From: Fibrobacter sp.
Lineage (GTDB): Bacteria > Fibrobacterota > Fibrobacteria > Fibrobacterales > Fibrobacteraceae
Direction: 5' to 3'
NCBI GenBank assembly: GCA_017412605.1
Contig: JAFPWY010000009.1
Coordinates: forward strand, 310,001 to 374,000
Length of the DNA stretch: 64,000 nucleotides
Shown: piece after piece, positions 45,637 to 54,159 of the stretch
Layout: the number at the start of each line of letters is the position of its first letter
Position numbering within the stretch: position 1 is the first letter of the stretch
Made by a program: the position numbers and the translations under genes
The notes under the pieces: model-generated
The model's database searches: none
Seen by the model: only the letters and a program-made list of their open reading frames with translations
What the model was told of the DNA's origin: nothing

Positions 45637-47526
45637 ATGTATTTTTCGTCAAAATTCAAGATTTTAGCCATTTTTACGGCGCTGCTTCTTGCAATGCCCG
45701 CCATCGCAGCCAAGCCGACAAACGGCAAGGTCCGTTCCGTGCTGGGCGATGTAGCCCGCCAAAAAGCCAACAAGACCAACTGGGTGGCATTACGCGTGGG
45801 AGCGACGGTCGAACAGGCCGACAAGATCCGCACCGAAATCGAGTCACAGGCAATCATCAACCTGCCTGACGGCAGCAGCATTTCCATCGAGGAAAACACC
45901 CTCGTCGTGTTCGAGGAACTGATTGCCAAGGACGGGAACCAGAAACTGACCGCCGACGTTCAGCATGGCAAGGTCCGCTTCGACGTACAGAAGCAAAAAG
46001 GCAAGGAAAGCTCGTTCCAGTTCCGCACCGGGACCGCAACGGCTGCTGTCCGCGGCACGTCGGGCGTCATTGGCCAGACCAGCCGCGGCAAGCCCATCGC
46101 AGCACTCCGCGAAGGTAAACTCGAAATCAGCACCGGGAAAAATACGGTGAACATCAATGGCGGCGAGACCGCCGTTCCGGACGGGGAATCCTTTGCCGTG
46201 CTCCAGCTAGCCTCCTCCGGCGACCTCGACTTCCTCAACAAGATTGACTCGCTCCTGAGCGACACGACAAAATCGCTTGACGATCTCAAGAAAACCATCC
46301 TGGCGCTTGATTCCGTCTATGCGGCCAACCTGAAGCACGCCGCCGACACCCTGGGATGTGCTTTCGAATCCATCCCGGACACGGTGACCACACCGTTCCT
46401 CACCATCCAGGGCTCCTGCAAGCCGGGAATCTTTGTCGAAGTCGGCGCCGAGCGCATCGAGACGACCGATGAACCTTTCCAGTTCACCCCGACCTGGGAC
46501 GCAAGCGCTTTCGGAGCGAAAAAGTTCCCCGTGTCCTGCTTTGTCGGAAAGATTAGCCTGCCCTGCGGCTACATCACCACGACCTACGCCAAGCCGGCCA
46601 AGCCCGTCAAGAAAATCGAAAAGCAGGAACCGAAGGCGGAGAAAGTCGAATTCAAGCTCACCACGGCGTCCCCAGCAAAAGTCTGCAAGACCGGAGCTGT
46701 CACGATGGAAGGCACCTTCGACACGACAGCCACCAACGCTACCCTGTTCGTGAAACTCGGCAACTATACCTCGCCAAACCTTGTCCCGCTGAGCCAAGGC
46801 AGCAAGTTCAGCCACACCATTGCCGTGAGCGACCGCATCGGCAACTGGGAAGAGAAGAAGGCCTATGCCGAATTCCATACCGCCGAAGGCGTGCAGACCG
46901 AAAGCATCGATCTGGAAATCGACAAGTCCTGCGCCAAGGTGAACCAGATTACCCCGATCGTCAATTTCCAGCGCTACGACTCCACCCGCTGCGAAGTCAG
47001 CATCTCCGTTTCCAACATCAAGGGAGACGTGGTGCTGCTATCCACCTCCGTCGACGGCGCCCTCACCAGGGAAACCAGCCTCGACAAGGACATATTCACG
47101 ACCTTCAAGCTCAAGGCCGGTTCGCACAAGTACACCTTCAAGGCCGAAGACCGGGCCGGCAACAAGGGTGAACTCGTCAAGACACTCGGTTGCTTCCCGA
47201 AGGTCAACACGACCCTTGCCGTGCAAGGAGGCAACTACGAGTTCATCCGCGCTCCGCTGTCTCCGAATGGGTCGAAAACCGGGATTACGAGGAACGTAAA
47301 ATTCAAGATTTCCAACGTTCCGCAACAGGACCCGACCCAAATCAAGAGAATTACCATCAAGCAGAACGGCAAAAACGTCGTTCAACTACAAAATAAGCAG
47401 ATTACAGACCTCAATTTCGACATACCCGTGGAATTGGTGCGAGACAAAAAGACTATCATTAAGATAGAAGTGGTCATGAAAAACGGCCGCATTCTGAACG
47501 CTTCCAAAACTTACGAGGTCCGCTGA
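45637..47526 (+). CDS. Exported FecR-domain protein
   Basis: The 629-aa protein has a signal peptide (MYFSSKFKILAIFTALLLAMPAIAA). Residues about 30-190 form a FecR domain: VRVGATVEQADKIRTEIESQ-like, INLPDGSSISIEENTLVVFEEL, VRFDVQKQKGK and FRTGTATAAVRGTSGVIGQ. The rest holds three to four Ig-like segments (260-320, 340-440, 445-525). It is not an anti-sigma factor: it has no cytoplasmic part and no sigma gene is nearby. The next gene, a beta-barrel protein, overlaps it by one base. A structural or glycan-binding surface role is plausible. Confidence 0.87.
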   Translation: MYFSSKFKILAIFTALLLAMPAIAAKPTNGKVRSVLGDVARQKANKTNWVALRVGATVEQADKIRTEIESQAIINLPDGSSISIEENTLVVFEELIAKDGNQKLTADVQHGKVRFDVQKQKGKESSFQFRTGTATAAVRGTSGVIGQTSRGKPIAALREGKLEISTGKNTVNINGGETAVPDGESFAVLQLASSGDLDFLNKIDSLLSDTTKSLDDLKKTILALDSVYAANLKHAADTLGCAFESIPDTVTTPFLTIQGSCKPGIFVEVGAERIETTDEPFQFTPTWDASAFGAKKFPVSCFVGKISLPCGYITTTYAKPAKPVKKIEKQEPKAEKVEFKLTTASPAKVCKTGAVTMEGTFDTTATNATLFVKLGNYTSPNLVPLSQGSKFSHTIAVSDRIGNWEEKKAYAEFHTAEGVQTESIDLEIDKSCAKVNQITPIVNFQRYDSTRCEVSISVSNIKGDVVLLSTSVDGALTRETSLDKDIFTTFKLKAGSHKYTFKAEDRAGNKGELVKTLGCFPKVNTTLAVQGGNYEFIRAPLSPNGSKTGITRNVKFKISNVPQQDPTQIKRITIKQNGKNVVQLQNKQITDLNFDIPVELVRDKKTIIKIEVVMKNGRILNASKTYEVR

Positions 47527-49880
47527 TGGGGTTTTCGAACCAGATAACAATCTGGACGCTGGCAATAGCATCAACGCTTTCCGTCGCTCAGACGGATTCC
47601 GCCGCAGTTGACTCTGCGGCGTTTGCCGTTGTTGTTCCGCCCAGCGATTCGACGAAAACCTGGAACGTTATGGGCAATGTCACCTACCGGGGCGCCTACC
47701 ACTACGTCCGCACCCGCACAAACCACGGTGACACGTTTGTCTCCGGACAAGACACGATTAAGCACGGGAAGCGCTACCGCAACTATTTCCAAGTTCCCGG
47801 ATTCATGACCGAGGGCAGCGCCTACGTGCGCGCGGAATCCCCAGACGGCCGCGTTTTCGAATTCGACGCCGACGTCACGAGCGACAACTGGAACAAGTTC
47901 TACCCGAACCCGGTATCGCTCAGCTACACCGACAACTACAGCCACTTAACGCTAGGGGATTTTCATAAGTCCGAAGGCGATATCTACATGGGCGATCTGC
48001 CGCTATTCGGCGTGGACTATACGCTATCTATCCTTAGGGACGAATCCGGCACGGCCACATGGCAGGTCAACGGGTTCTTCGGCGAAGCGCAGCGTCCCCT
48101 GCTTCCCGGCGACCGTCATCCTTATCTCTACCACGTATGGATTGACGATGGCGAAGCCGCAGCCCAGCGTCTCGCTTACGGTGGATCCATCAAGCTGACT
48201 CCAAATAAAATAAGCAGCATCGCTGTCGGCGGCATTTACTCAAACGACGAAATCGAGGACCCGCTGTTCAGGGATGGAACCAAGGCGTCCACAATTACCA
48301 GCGACCCGATGCAGGAGACATTCACGCTGTTCACCGACATGGGCATCGCCTCGACCTCCAAGGACGCATCGCTCAACTTCCAGGCCGCTGTCGGTCGGGC
48401 CGACACCGCGGACGTACTCCGCGAAAGGGCTATCAACAACATATTCTCCAGAGCGGCCCTAAACACGTCGAGCTACACCACGCTACGCAAGCTGATGCGC
48501 AACGAAAGCGTTGTCCGGACGCTTTCCAAGGGCGAACTCGAAAGCATTTTCGGTGACAATACGACCCTTACCAAGCAGCAAATGCAGGACTCCTTGCTCA
48601 CCTTGGTCAAGAAAGCCAAGGAAATCCAGAAAGGCTACGAAAGAACCCGGGATGACGACCGCGCACTCGGAATGAGCTGGAGGAACCAGAATTTCGCATT
48701 CTGCCTTTTCGGGAACTGGAGCTACAAGGCAACCACCATCCGGGGACATGCCAAATACATCGGCGAGGATTTCTACAGCGTCGGCTCTTCGGACCAGCTT
48801 TCGGACACGCGCGAATTCGGCATCGACATCGACCAAGGCTTATTTGACGTGTGGGACGTAAACCTGAGCTACAACGTGCTCGTCGAGAACGCGGCGAAGG
48901 GCAGCAAGATGAACCTGCTCGGCTTCGGAGAGGGAACCGTTCATGGCCTTGCGCCCGACATGGATTCCCAGTGGTTCAAGGAACATGAACTTGACATCGA
49001 CCGCACCCGTTATACCCACAACGCAGGCATCGAGAACGCATTCCGTATTACGGACGCATTCAGCCTCCGGGCCGGCTACGGATTCGAATACAAGACGCAA
49101 TACCGCCCGTTCCAGCTACATGCCGTGTATACCGAAGAATCCAAGGTTTACGCCGACGACTGGTTCGCCCCGCGCAAAGGCAAGGCCACCACGAAATACG
49201 ACACTGGCGATTCGACCATTGAAATTGACAAGGAACGCTGGAGTGCCTACAGGGCACTGGACGGAGAAGACAACATCGCCTCCAAGTTCGAGGAACGCCT
49301 CATCAAGCACACCTGGAGCGCCGGGATGACACTCCGCAAGGGTCCCACCACGGTCAACGTGGACGCAAAATTCGCACTGAGAATCGACAATTCCGAGTTC
49401 CACGACGACGAACTCGTCAAGGATTTTGACTTCAGCGACGAAACCTGGGGAAAATTGGGATACTACTACGGCGGCACAGACTATTTCGAACACAAATATC
49501 CCATCGTCGCAACGACCGCGTTCGAGCCCTTCCAGAACCATTTCACCCTCACGCCCCGATTCAAAAAATACAATCGGGACGACATGGACGAAGCCGAGCT
49601 CACCGTCAGCGACGAACTCGAAATTCCCTTCCTGCAGGAATTCCTCGTCTTAGGCCTCAATGGCGAATTCCGTTATATGGCGACGACCTGGGAAGAAGAG
49701 AACATGGACGCAAGCGAGAAGGAATCCGACTTCATCGGCAGCGCAAGCCTCCGCATCAACCATTCCAAACATTTCTACAGCGAATGGGTGGTCGGGGCCG
49801 GCATCTTCTACCGTCCTGACAACTTGAGCAACGAATACAAGGACGTTTACGACGGATTAAACCTGAACTACACGTTCTAG
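47526..49880 (+). CDS. Outer-membrane beta-barrel protein paired with the FecR protein
   Basis: The 784-aa protein has a signal peptide (MGFSNQITIWTLAIASTLSVAQ). From about residue 40 to the end it consists of alternating aromatic/polar strands (MGNVTYRGAYHYVRT, FCLFGNWSYKATTIRG, GYGFEYKTQYRPFQLHAVY) and it ends GLNLNYTF with a terminal Phe. A helical interlude lies near 320-375. No TonB box or plug is visible. The start overlaps the FecR gene stop (TGATG). The two probably form an envelope complex. Confidence 0.8.
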   Translation: MGFSNQITIWTLAIASTLSVAQTDSAAVDSAAFAVVVPPSDSTKTWNVMGNVTYRGAYHYVRTRTNHGDTFVSGQDTIKHGKRYRNYFQVPGFMTEGSAYVRAESPDGRVFEFDADVTSDNWNKFYPNPVSLSYTDNYSHLTLGDFHKSEGDIYMGDLPLFGVDYTLSILRDESGTATWQVNGFFGEAQRPLLPGDRHPYLYHVWIDDGEAAAQRLAYGGSIKLTPNKISSIAVGGIYSNDEIEDPLFRDGTKASTITSDPMQETFTLFTDMGIASTSKDASLNFQAAVGRADTADVLRERAINNIFSRAALNTSSYTTLRKLMRNESVVRTLSKGELESIFGDNTTLTKQQMQDSLLTLVKKAKEIQKGYERTRDDDRALGMSWRNQNFAFCLFGNWSYKATTIRGHAKYIGEDFYSVGSSDQLSDTREFGIDIDQGLFDVWDVNLSYNVLVENAAKGSKMNLLGFGEGTVHGLAPDMDSQWFKEHELDIDRTRYTHNAGIENAFRITDAFSLRAGYGFEYKTQYRPFQLHAVYTEESKVYADDWFAPRKGKATTKYDTGDSTIEIDKERWSAYRALDGEDNIASKFEERLIKHTWSAGMTLRKGPTTVNVDAKFALRIDNSEFHDDELVKDFDFSDETWGKLGYYYGGTDYFEHKYPIVATTAFEPFQNHFTLTPRFKKYNRDDMDEAELTVSDELEIPFLQEFLVLGLNGEFRYMATTWEEENMDASEKESDFIGSASLRINHSKHFYSEWVVGAGIFYRPDNLSNEYKDVYDGLNLNYTF

Positions 49881-49916
49881 CAACGGACGCATCCCACCTT
49901 TTCTAAATTTGCGCCG

Positions 49917-51542
49917 ATGTTTACCTACCGCTTCAGAGAATTGCCTGTCGCCCTGAACAAGAAGGGCGAAGTCCGGGCTGCACTCGCAAAACAAATCCGC
50001 GTACACCCGGAAGAAATTTTCAACCTCGAAGTCGAAAGGTTCTCATTGGACAGTCGCCGCAAAGGCGACCCGCACTGGTCTTACAACGTCGTTTTCGACC
50101 TCGCCAAACCGGTACGCGCATCAGGGAACGAAGCGCGCGGCCTTATCGAAGCAAAACGGGAACGGCAAGGCATAGAGTCGGAGCCCCTGAAAGACTCCGT
50201 GCAGATGCCAAGCCACGTGGACATTGTCGGAGCGGGACCGAGCGGGCTGTGGGCCGCCCTGCACCTGTTGCGCAAAGGGTTTACGGTCGACCTCTACGAG
50301 CAGGGGAAAGACGTCGAAGAGAGGTTCCGCGACATCCGGCGGTTCATCGTCGACAGGAAATTCAACGCGCACAGCAACGTGCTCTTTGGCGAAGGCGGCG
50401 CGGGAGCCTTCAGCGACGGGAAACTGAACACGCGAAGCCGCAACGCCTTTAGCGAAGCGGTCCTCAAGGACATGGTCGGCTTCGGTGTCGACGAAAGCGT
50501 CGTCACCTTCGCAAAGCCGCACATCGGCACCGACAGGCTCGTGCTGATGTTGCGGGAAGTCCGTGCCGAAATTGCAAAACTCGGCGGACGCATCCATTTC
50601 AACACGGCCCTCGAAGATATCGAAATCAAGGACGGGCGCATCTGCGCCATCCAACTGAGGGATGTTAGTAAGGCACGAGGCTCGGGGCACGAGGCTCGGG
50701 ATGTTTCGTTGCCGTTCTGGAAACCTTGCGAGGCGCTGGTGCTCGCCGTCGGGCATTCTGCCCGCAGCGTCTACACGCTGCTGCACGCCCGTGGCGTCGC
50801 CCTTGAAAGCAAGGCTTTCGCCATGGGCGTGCGCGTCGAGCACCCGCAAATGCTCATCAACCTGCGACAACTCGGCAAGGGCGTGGACACGCGCCTCACC
50901 GGAGCCGCGGAATACTTCCTCGCCACGCCGACACTGGGCAAGACTAGCAGCGCTTACAGCTTTTGCATGTGCCCCGGCGGCATCCTGGTGCCCTGCGCAT
51001 CGGAGCCCGGCACCCTCGCGACAAACGGCATGAGCTACAGCCGCCGCAACGGCCCCTTCGCCAACGGCGCCATCGCCGTTCCCATTGCCGCAAGCGAAAA
51101 ACTGTTCGGCGGACTCGATCTCCAGCGCCAAATAGAAAGCGACGCCTACCGCGTTGGCGGCAACAACTACGCCGCCCCCGCACAGACAATCAAATCGTTC
51201 CTCGCACACAAAGAAGATGCGGCACTCCCCAAATCCACCTATCCCTGCGGACTCGTGCAGAGCAATCTCTGGGACTGGATGGACAAAACCATTTGCAAGA
51301 GCCTCGCCGAAGGCTTCCAGAATTTTGACCGGAAAATTCCCGGATTCATTGACGAAGGGCTGATTGTTGCGCCGGAAACGCGCACCAGTTCGCCAATCCG
51401 CATCACGCGCAACAACGACACGCTCGAAAGCGTGAACACACGCGGGCTTTACGTACTCGGCGAAGGCGCCGGATATGCCGGCGGAATCGTCACAAGCGCA
51501 GCCGACGGCGCCCGCCTCGCCCACCACGCAAAAAAGGCGTAG
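49917..51542 (+). CDS. FAD-dependent NAD(P)-utilising dehydrogenase family protein
   Basis: The 541-aa protein has an N-terminal domain with a conserved VNVF/VERFSLDSRRKGD-type segment (residues 35-55) and an FAD-binding motif HVDIVGAGPSGLWAALHLL near 103. FGEGGAGAFSDGKLNTR near 155 is typical of this uncharacterised family (COG2509-like), as is GYAGGIVTSAADG at the end. The substrate is unknown. Residues about 248-260 come from an in-frame repeat (SKARGSGHEARDV) that would normally not be present. Confidence 0.87.
   Translation: MFTYRFRELPVALNKKGEVRAALAKQIRVHPEEIFNLEVERFSLDSRRKGDPHWSYNVVFDLAKPVRASGNEARGLIEAKRERQGIESEPLKDSVQMPSHVDIVGAGPSGLWAALHLLRKGFTVDLYEQGKDVEERFRDIRRFIVDRKFNAHSNVLFGEGGAGAFSDGKLNTRSRNAFSEAVLKDMVGFGVDESVVTFAKPHIGTDRLVLMLREVRAEIAKLGGRIHFNTALEDIEIKDGRICAIQLRDVSKARGSGHEARDVSLPFWKPCEALVLAVGHSARSVYTLLHARGVALESKAFAMGVRVEHPQMLINLRQLGKGVDTRLTGAAEYFLATPTLGKTSSAYSFCMCPGGILVPCASEPGTLATNGMSYSRRNGPFANGAIAVPIAASEKLFGGLDLQRQIESDAYRVGGNNYAAPAQTIKSFLAHKEDAALPKSTYPCGLVQSNLWDWMDKTICKSLAEGFQNFDRKIPGFIDEGLIVAPETRTSSPIRITRNNDTLESVNTRGLYVLGEGAGYAGGIVTSAADGARLAHHAKKA
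50659..50705. repeat. In-frame GGCACGAGGCTCGG repeat with flanking 8-bp duplication
   Basis: GGGATGTT occurs at 50659-50666 and again at 50698-50705. Between them lie AGTAA and two copies of GGCACGAGGCTCGG. The offset is 39 bases, exactly 13 codons, so the reading frame is kept. Confidence 0.75.
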
Positions 51543-51544
51543 AC

Positions 51545-52033
51545 CTATCGCCACTTACTCCGAAGCCATTCCTGCAATTCAAGAACTACCGGATAAAAGT
51601 CATTGTCTATTCTGTGCGTTGGAATAATACGAACCGTTTTACTTCTCTTAATCCTAGATTTACTTGGCATAAGCCACGAAACGCTCTTCAAATCTTTCAT
51701 GAACACTTTTGACTTTTCTTTCCCATCTTCTTCCCTAAAAGCAGTCCATTGCACTCGGATTCTTCCAGATGTTGAATCCAATGACTTTTGCAATCTTAAA
51801 AAAGTTTGAACATCCGTATCATGGAGTGTGTCGGCAAAAACTTCAGCTTCATTCCTCCACACTTTCGTATACATCACGGTCGAATCTTGGTATAAAGACG
51901 CTTGATACAGCACCGAGTCCGTTTTTTGGATAACCTCGACTATTTTTACAAAATCACTCCGAGGCGGTGTGTATGGCACGCCACCTACCGTTGTATAATA
52001 CGCCGAAGCCATTATCAAAAGCCAGGAAAGCAT
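51545..52033 (-). CDS. Small exported protein of unknown function
   Basis: The 162-aa protein starts with a short hydrophobic segment (MLSWLLIMASAYYTT), a weak signal peptide. The mature part is probably beta-rich with periodic charged residues (KSVSWLMPSKSRIKRSKTVRI). No family is recognised. It directly follows the stop-adjacent lipoprotein gene (52034-52651) with no gap between them, so they form an operon. It converges on the FAD oxidoreductase gene with a two-base gap. Confidence 0.6.
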   Translation of the reverse strand: MLSWLLIMASAYYTTVGGVPYTPPRSDFVKIVEVIQKTDSVLYQASLYQDSTVMYTKVWRNEAEVFADTLHDTDVQTFLRLQKSLDSTSGRIRVQWTAFREEDGKEKSKVFMKDLKSVSWLMPSKSRIKRSKTVRIIPTHRIDNDFYPVVLELQEWLRSKWR

Positions 52034-52651
52034 TTATTTACCCAACCCCATCAACTCTTCATACCTGGAAAACAAATCTAGCACCACCTTGTATGACTGC
52101 CCGTACACCTCTTTTTCCACGTCTGTTTTTTTGTAAAGCGAAATTTCCTTACATTCCGATTCAGACATAATAAAAAATGCGCGAGAATCGTACAATTCTC
52201 CTGGACGACGATATTTCCATGACATCAGCGGGAAACTGCCTTCTAGATTCAACAATTCGCGATATAGCGATTTATAAGCATCCGTTCCGCCGAGAACAAC
52301 ACTATCAAGCAGAACCTCAGTTTCGACAAAAGAAGTATCTCTGACATCATCTTTAAGGTGTGTCCGCTCCATATATATTCTTAGAGAATCCCCGACAGGC
52401 GTAATGATTCGAACGAGTTCAAGACCTTCTACAGGGCCTTCCCCATACATATGCCAGTTAGAAGAATCCCGCTCCATCCCAACCATAACAATAGAATTGG
52501 GGATGCAATAACTTGATTCCATTTCCAATTCAACAGCCAAATATTCCTGACCTGAGTATATCTGCGATATTTTCTCATTATGACAGCCAAACAAAAAAAA
52601 GACCATCAGGGTCAACAACTGAATCCGCATTCCTTTTATCAAACACTTCAT
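52034..52651 (-). CDS. Lipoprotein of unknown function
   Basis: The open frame reaches 52735, but an ATG at 52651 (MKCLIKGMRIQLLTLMVFFL then FGC) gives a lipoprotein signal with FLFGC; the ATG at 52630 is another candidate. The mature protein of about 190 aa is mixed in composition, with two cysteines besides the lipid Cys. It shares no recognised domain. It heads a two-gene operon with 51545-52033. A 20-base palindrome lies 62 bases upstream. Confidence 0.65.
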   Translation of the reverse strand: MKCLIKGMRIQLLTLMVFFLFGCHNEKISQIYSGQEYLAVELEMESSYCIPNSIVMVGMERDSSNWHMYGEGPVEGLELVRIITPVGDSLRIYMERTHLKDDVRDTSFVETEVLLDSVVLGGTDAYKSLYRELLNLEGSFPLMSWKYRRPGELYDSRAFFIMSESECKEISLYKKTDVEKEVYGQSYKVVLDLFSRYEELMGLGK

Positions 52652-52712
52652 GAGCACCGGTCTACGCGGGAATCTGTAACATCTTGTCATAAATATATAC
52701 AAAATCGTTTGA

Positions 52713-52732
52713 ATGCATACATTTGTATGCAT
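52713..52732. promoter_or_regulatory. Perfect 9-bp-arm palindrome
   Basis: ATGCATACA and TGTATGCAT flank TT. It lies between the lipoprotein gene and the decayed Rpn gene. It could be an operator for the lipoprotein operon; the absence of a T tract argues against a terminator. Confidence 0.5.
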
Positions 52733-52738
52733 CAACAG

Positions 52739-52990
52739 CTACAGTTTGGCAATCTCTTTCATGGAAAGGCCGGATATTGCAGCAATCTTTTCAACAGGAT
52801 CACCGTAATCACGCATAGCCTTCGCCATTTCGCGTTCACGTTCGCCATGGCGTTATGATCCCATTCCTTGTGGTACATTTTCTGGTATGCCTCGAATTCT
52901 TCCTTACTGAAATTAGATACTTTTGAGCTTTCCGTCAAGCATTCGAACAATTCCGTTTAGAACGTCATTAAAAAACGTTTCTAGGAAAAC
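52739..52990 (-). pseudogene. Rpn/PD-(D/E)XK transposase-nuclease remnant, truncated and twice frameshifted
   Basis: Three reading frames together give the C-terminal part of an Rpn-family protein. LETFFNDVLNGIVRMLDGKL runs from about 52980 to a stop near 52916. Then, in a second frame, NFSKEEFEAYQKMYHKEWDHN. Then, in a third frame, MAKAMRDYGDPVEKIAAIS and GLSMKEIAKL up to the stop at 52739. At least two indels are needed and the whole catalytic N-terminus is missing. Rpn proteins are mobile, recombination-promoting nucleases. The remnant abuts the stop of the GNAT fragment. Confidence 0.7.
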
Positions 52991-53334
52991 TATTTGATGT
53001 CAATTAAGTCAAAATACATCAAACGGGTGTGCAATGGTTTACTTGCCAGTAATTTTATGTTAACGCCTAGAGCTCTTGCCTCATTGATTTCTGAGCTATA
53101 CAGAAACTTGAATTGATTCTTCTGATAGTAATGGATGACACCGGGCTCATTAATTGCATCGACAATGATAAAACGGCCCTAGAAACCTTGCTCACGAAGG
53201 AAATTCCTGACCAACAGAATTTTTTCGCCATAATCCTGTTTTTGGTCGTTTTTCTCAGCAAAATCGGCCTCCTTGAGAAAACGCTCAGCGTCTTCCCCCT
53301 GAAGGGTCGGTATAGATCTTATTGCTACGGCCAT
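52990..53334 (-). pseudogene. GNAT toxin-antitoxin remnant with internal stop
   Basis: One frame of 115 codons opens at ATG 53334 with an antitoxin-like start (MAVAIRSIPTLQGEDAERFL). From about residue 34 it turns into the second half of a GNAT acetyltransferase: YGEKILLVRNFLREQGF, then an in-frame TAG at 53179-53181, then GRFIIVDAINEPGVIHYYQ, KNQFKFLYSSE and TRLMYFDLI. The antitoxin head seems joined to the toxin tail by a deletion. GNAT toxins of this kind acetylate aminoacyl-tRNAs. With the internal stop it is almost surely inactive. Confidence 0.65.
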
Positions 53335-53513
53335 AGAATTGTTCCTCTATTTACAAAATACGTTTTTGAGTTGCTGTTGTCAATCAATATTTCAAACACG
53401 GACAATATAAACCGGCAAAAAGCGCAAGTCAAGACAAATTAATTTTGCCAAAATAGGTGGACAAAAATTCCGTTTGGAACGTCTAAAAAGCAAGGAATGA
53501 GAAAAAAATGAAA

Positions 53514-54014
53514 TCACAAACTTAAAAATGCATCCATACACCTTGAATGCCAAGCAATATTGCTTTTTTGCAATAAGTCAAAATCAAGGACTAATTTTCT
53601 AGGAGGTTCCTCATCCAATGTCAAGACGAGTTTCAAGTGGGTTTCATCGCCCTTAAATCGTCTATTGATAAATATTCCCACGCCCAATACCGTGTTGCGA
53701 ATTTCAACATTAGACGAATCCAAAATTTCTTCCACAGAATTCCGATATAAATAGGCATCTACATTCTGCGGCCACTTTTTTCCATAATTAACGCTATCCA
53801 TATAAATCGAAAGAGTCTCATAATAGTGTTCTGTGATGCCTTCGGAATTTAAATCATAAAAGCCCCCTGTGAAATATGTCTTTTTCACAAAATGCTTATC
53901 GTACTTGGACACCTTCGCATCCTTTTCAACGACCTTATAAGATCCCTTTGCGTTTTTACAAACGCCACATTGCCATACAAGCATGCAAATAAAGACAAGA
54001 AGAAGGTATTTCAT
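53514..54014 (-). CDS. Small lipoprotein of unknown function
   Basis: The start at ATG 54014 (second Met of the longest frame) gives MKYLLLVFICMLVWQC, a lipoprotein signal with VWQC. The mature part of about 150 aa is probably beta-rich (DEEPPRKLVLDFDLLQKS). No family is recognised. The intervals 53335-53513 and 54021-54159 on either side are AT-rich; I see no RNA gene or clear terminator in them. Confidence 0.65.
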   Translation of the reverse strand: MKYLLLVFICMLVWQCGVCKNAKGSYKVVEKDAKVSKYDKHFVKKTYFTGGFYDLNSEGITEHYYETLSIYMDSVNYGKKWPQNVDAYLYRNSVEEILDSSNVEIRNTVLGVGIFINRRFKGDETHLKLVLTLDEEPPRKLVLDFDLLQKSNIAWHSRCMDAFLSL

Positions 54015-54159
54015 TCGCATCGTTTACGCTCCATGTAATTTTAAATATACGCTTTTTTCAAAATAAACATGATCCCCATCATGCGATAATGCAAGTCCTA
54101 TTTGAACATCTCCCCGCAATTTCTATATTTGTCCGACAAATCTCTCCCAGCCGGAACAG

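Noticed and set aside
45637..46200. FecR domain as evidence of an iron-responsive sigma system
   Set aside because: The protein is wholly exported by signal peptide and no sigma factor or TonB receptor gene is adjacent.
53113..53442. 109-aa plus-strand ORF
   Set aside because: Antisense to the GNAT remnant, which has recognisable protein similarity on the minus strand.
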